64,000 bases of DNA from assembly GCF_900142105.1 (NCBI RefSeq), contig NZ_FQZS01000020.1, positions 1 through 64,000 on the forward strand, given 5' to 3'. Within the stretch, counting starts at the first letter, position 1. Each line of letters begins with the position of its first letter. The notes beneath the pieces are model-generated. The model ran no database searches. It saw only the letters and a program-made list of their open reading frames with translations, and was not told the DNA's origin. The position numbers were made by a program, and so were the translations under genes. This stretch comes from Lutispora thermophila DSM 19022 (GTDB lineage: Bacteria > Bacillota > Clostridia > Lutisporales > Lutisporaceae). Shown in pieces: positions 62,839-64,000 of the stretch.

Positions 62839-64000
62839 CTATGCTCTCCACTTTTTAGCACATGTATTGCCTATGGCTCCTCCTATAACCATAAATACTA
62901 AGAACACCCAACCTGAAAGTGAAAATTGTGCGATTGGTGTATATAATGCTCCCACATTACATCCATTTGCCATACGAGTTCCTAAGCCCATGGTTATACC
63001 ACCTAAAGCATAAAGCAATACTTCTCTTTTAGTAATTTTCATCTCTGACATAAAAGTCTCCTTAAATTTACCAGCAGTTAATAGATAGATTGCTGTACCA
63101 ACTAGTATTCCAAAGTTTTGAACTGAAACGCCATGTTCAAAAAATGGTACTGTATAGAATTCAGGAGATTGTTTACTAAATGACGCAAGAGATTCAGGTG
63201 AAACGCCAAAGGCCATTAGCACTTTACCAAACCACATACCGTAAGGAGTGGAAGCTCCCCAACCGGATTTGGTTACTCCCATTAGTAGCACAAATAATAA
63301 GGTTAAAACTACAGCTCCTTGTGTTAAAGTCCAAGGTTTAACAAATATTATTTCATAGGTTTCAGCACTAAATAATTTAGAAATACTATGCTCTCTTTTC
63401 TGTAAAGAATCCTGTACCTTTTCCATAGGATGTCCTATGTAGGTACCGTTTTCCTTACGTCTGTTTTCGTATACATAGGACATAAAAACTACTATACCGC
63501 AAAATATACCAGTTAACACCAGTGCTCCTATATAGCCTCCTAAGCCATCTCCTTTAAATAGGTCCGGTAAAAATACACCTCCTCCATATGTCTCACCTAC
63601 TGGTGTAGAAATCCATGAATTAGTAACCCATGTTGCAGTTTTTTGAATAGGAAATCCCAAGAAAACACCTAAGCTAAAGAATATTAAGGTAACAATAGCC
63701 CTTGGTAAACCAGTTACTAAATCAGTTAGAACTCCACTAGCACAACATGAAGAAAAGGACATCCCAAATCCAAATAATATACCTCCTAATATGAGTCCTA
63801 AGTTAATGGGATTAATGGAAAGACTGTACATTGCCATATCCTCTGAACTAATTAGGAAAGCAGTAGTTGATAAAGCTGTAATGAAAAACATAAGCATTAA
63901 AGTTCTCATTAATTTTGTAGATCCAGTATTATATGCACGATTTACACTACCAGCAAAGCCTGTGTAGGCTCTTGTCAAGGTATAGCCTAAAGCTGTTCCA
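62839..64000 (-). CDS. YeeE/YedE-family sulfur-compound transporter, full-length type, 5' end outside the window
   Basis: The frame is open to the window edge; the TTG at 63978 is inside the gene because family-type residues precede it (GTALGYTLTRAYTGFAGSVN). At least 386 residues carry both half-repeats fused: GMSFSSCCASGVLTDLVTGL and ALGGITMGLGTRMANGCNVG, with about ten membrane segments. The first half lacks the Cys seen in the split gene's RSKFCFA motif (here AYTGFAG). It heads the operon with the CoA-disulfide reductase and APC permease. Thiosulfate or another reduced sulfur species is the likely substrate. Confidence 0.9.
   Translation of the reverse strand, partial: GTALGYTLTRAYTGFAGSVNRAYNTGSTKLMRTLMLMFFITALSTTAFLISSEDMAMYSLSINPINLGLILGGILFGFGMSFSSCCASGVLTDLVTGLPRAIVTLIFFSLGVFLGFPIQKTATWVTNSWISTPVGETYGGGVFLPDLFKGDGLGGYIGALVLTGIFCGIVVFMSYVYENRRKENGTYIGHPMEKVQDSLQKREHSISKLFSAETYEIIFVKPWTLTQGAVVLTLLFVLLMGVTKSGWGASTPYGMWFGKVLMAFGVSPESLASFSKQSPEFYTVPFFEHGVSVQNFGILVGTAIYLLTAGKFKETFMSEMKITKREVLLYALGGITMGLGTRMANGCNVGALYTPIAQFSLSGWVFLVFMVIGGAIGNTCAKKWRA

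Overview
This 64-kb window is AT-rich DNA from what is most likely a spore-former-type anaerobe of the class Clostridia (Firmicutes). The signs are AGGAGG-type ribosome binding sites before nearly every gene, frequent TTG/GTG starts, a class I c-di-GMP riboswitch, a Clostridia-style encapsulin/ferritin pair, and the TudS-related desulfidase/ECF pair best known from Clostridioides difficile. No rRNA, tRNA or CRISPR array was seen. The window holds about 50 intact genes and an unusually large number of decayed ones, mostly between operons.

Layout. 0-5.5 kb: RND efflux operon (MarR regulator, adaptor, pump) and a small monooxygenase. 5.7-9.7 kb: secreted phosphodiester glycosidase-like protein, a membrane-anchored unknown, a DUF2935-like remnant, RNase Z. 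9.9-13.1 kb: c-di-GMP signalling, with a PAS-PAS-GGDEF-EAL protein divergent from a riboswitch-controlled HD-GYP protein. 13.2-14.4 kb: encapsulin shell and its ferritin-like cargo. 15-20.5 kb: small unknown proteins including a paralogous pair, an ECF sigma factor with a nonsense-disrupted partner, a MerR regulator. 21.5-27.6 kb: type I restriction-modification operon hsdM-hsdS-hsdR, flanked by remnants of a helicase/nuclease gene and other decayed genes. 28.6-31 kb: polyferredoxin, a deleted FosX-like protein, a GntR regulator, an IS256-type remnant.

31.7-36.5 kb: a carbohydrate island of TIM-barrel isomerases (two intact, one decayed), a cupin-like unknown and a Gfo/Idh oxidoreductase behind a possible attenuator. 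36.9-43 kb: a one-direction cluster of MocR regulator, PhzF-like isomerase, ornithine-cyclodeaminase-like protein, aminotransferase and YjiH-type transporter, which looks like an uncharacterised amino-acid pathway. 43.3-48.6 kb: LUD-domain pseudogene, acetyltransferase, TudS-related protein with an ECF S component, SstT, P-loop kinase-like protein. 49-54 kb: arsenic resistance (arsR-acr3 and arsR-arsD-arsA, an arsM-like remnant, arsN1).

54.2-56.9 kb: a cluster of non-coding elements of about 440-540 bp built from nested inverted copies of a short motif, with 20-bp-period arrays at their right ends. Two nearly colinear copies, one divergent copy and fragments are present. They flank a HEPN-like gene, and one abuts a truncated EAL gene. 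I consider this the best candidate for an undescribed system here. 57-64 kb: a sulfur island with a TusA-like protein, a LysR regulator beside a perfect 44-bp palindrome, a YeeE/YedE transporter split over two genes, then (opposite strand) a full-length YeeE/YedE gene cut by the window end, a CoA-disulfide-reductase/rhodanese and an APC permease.
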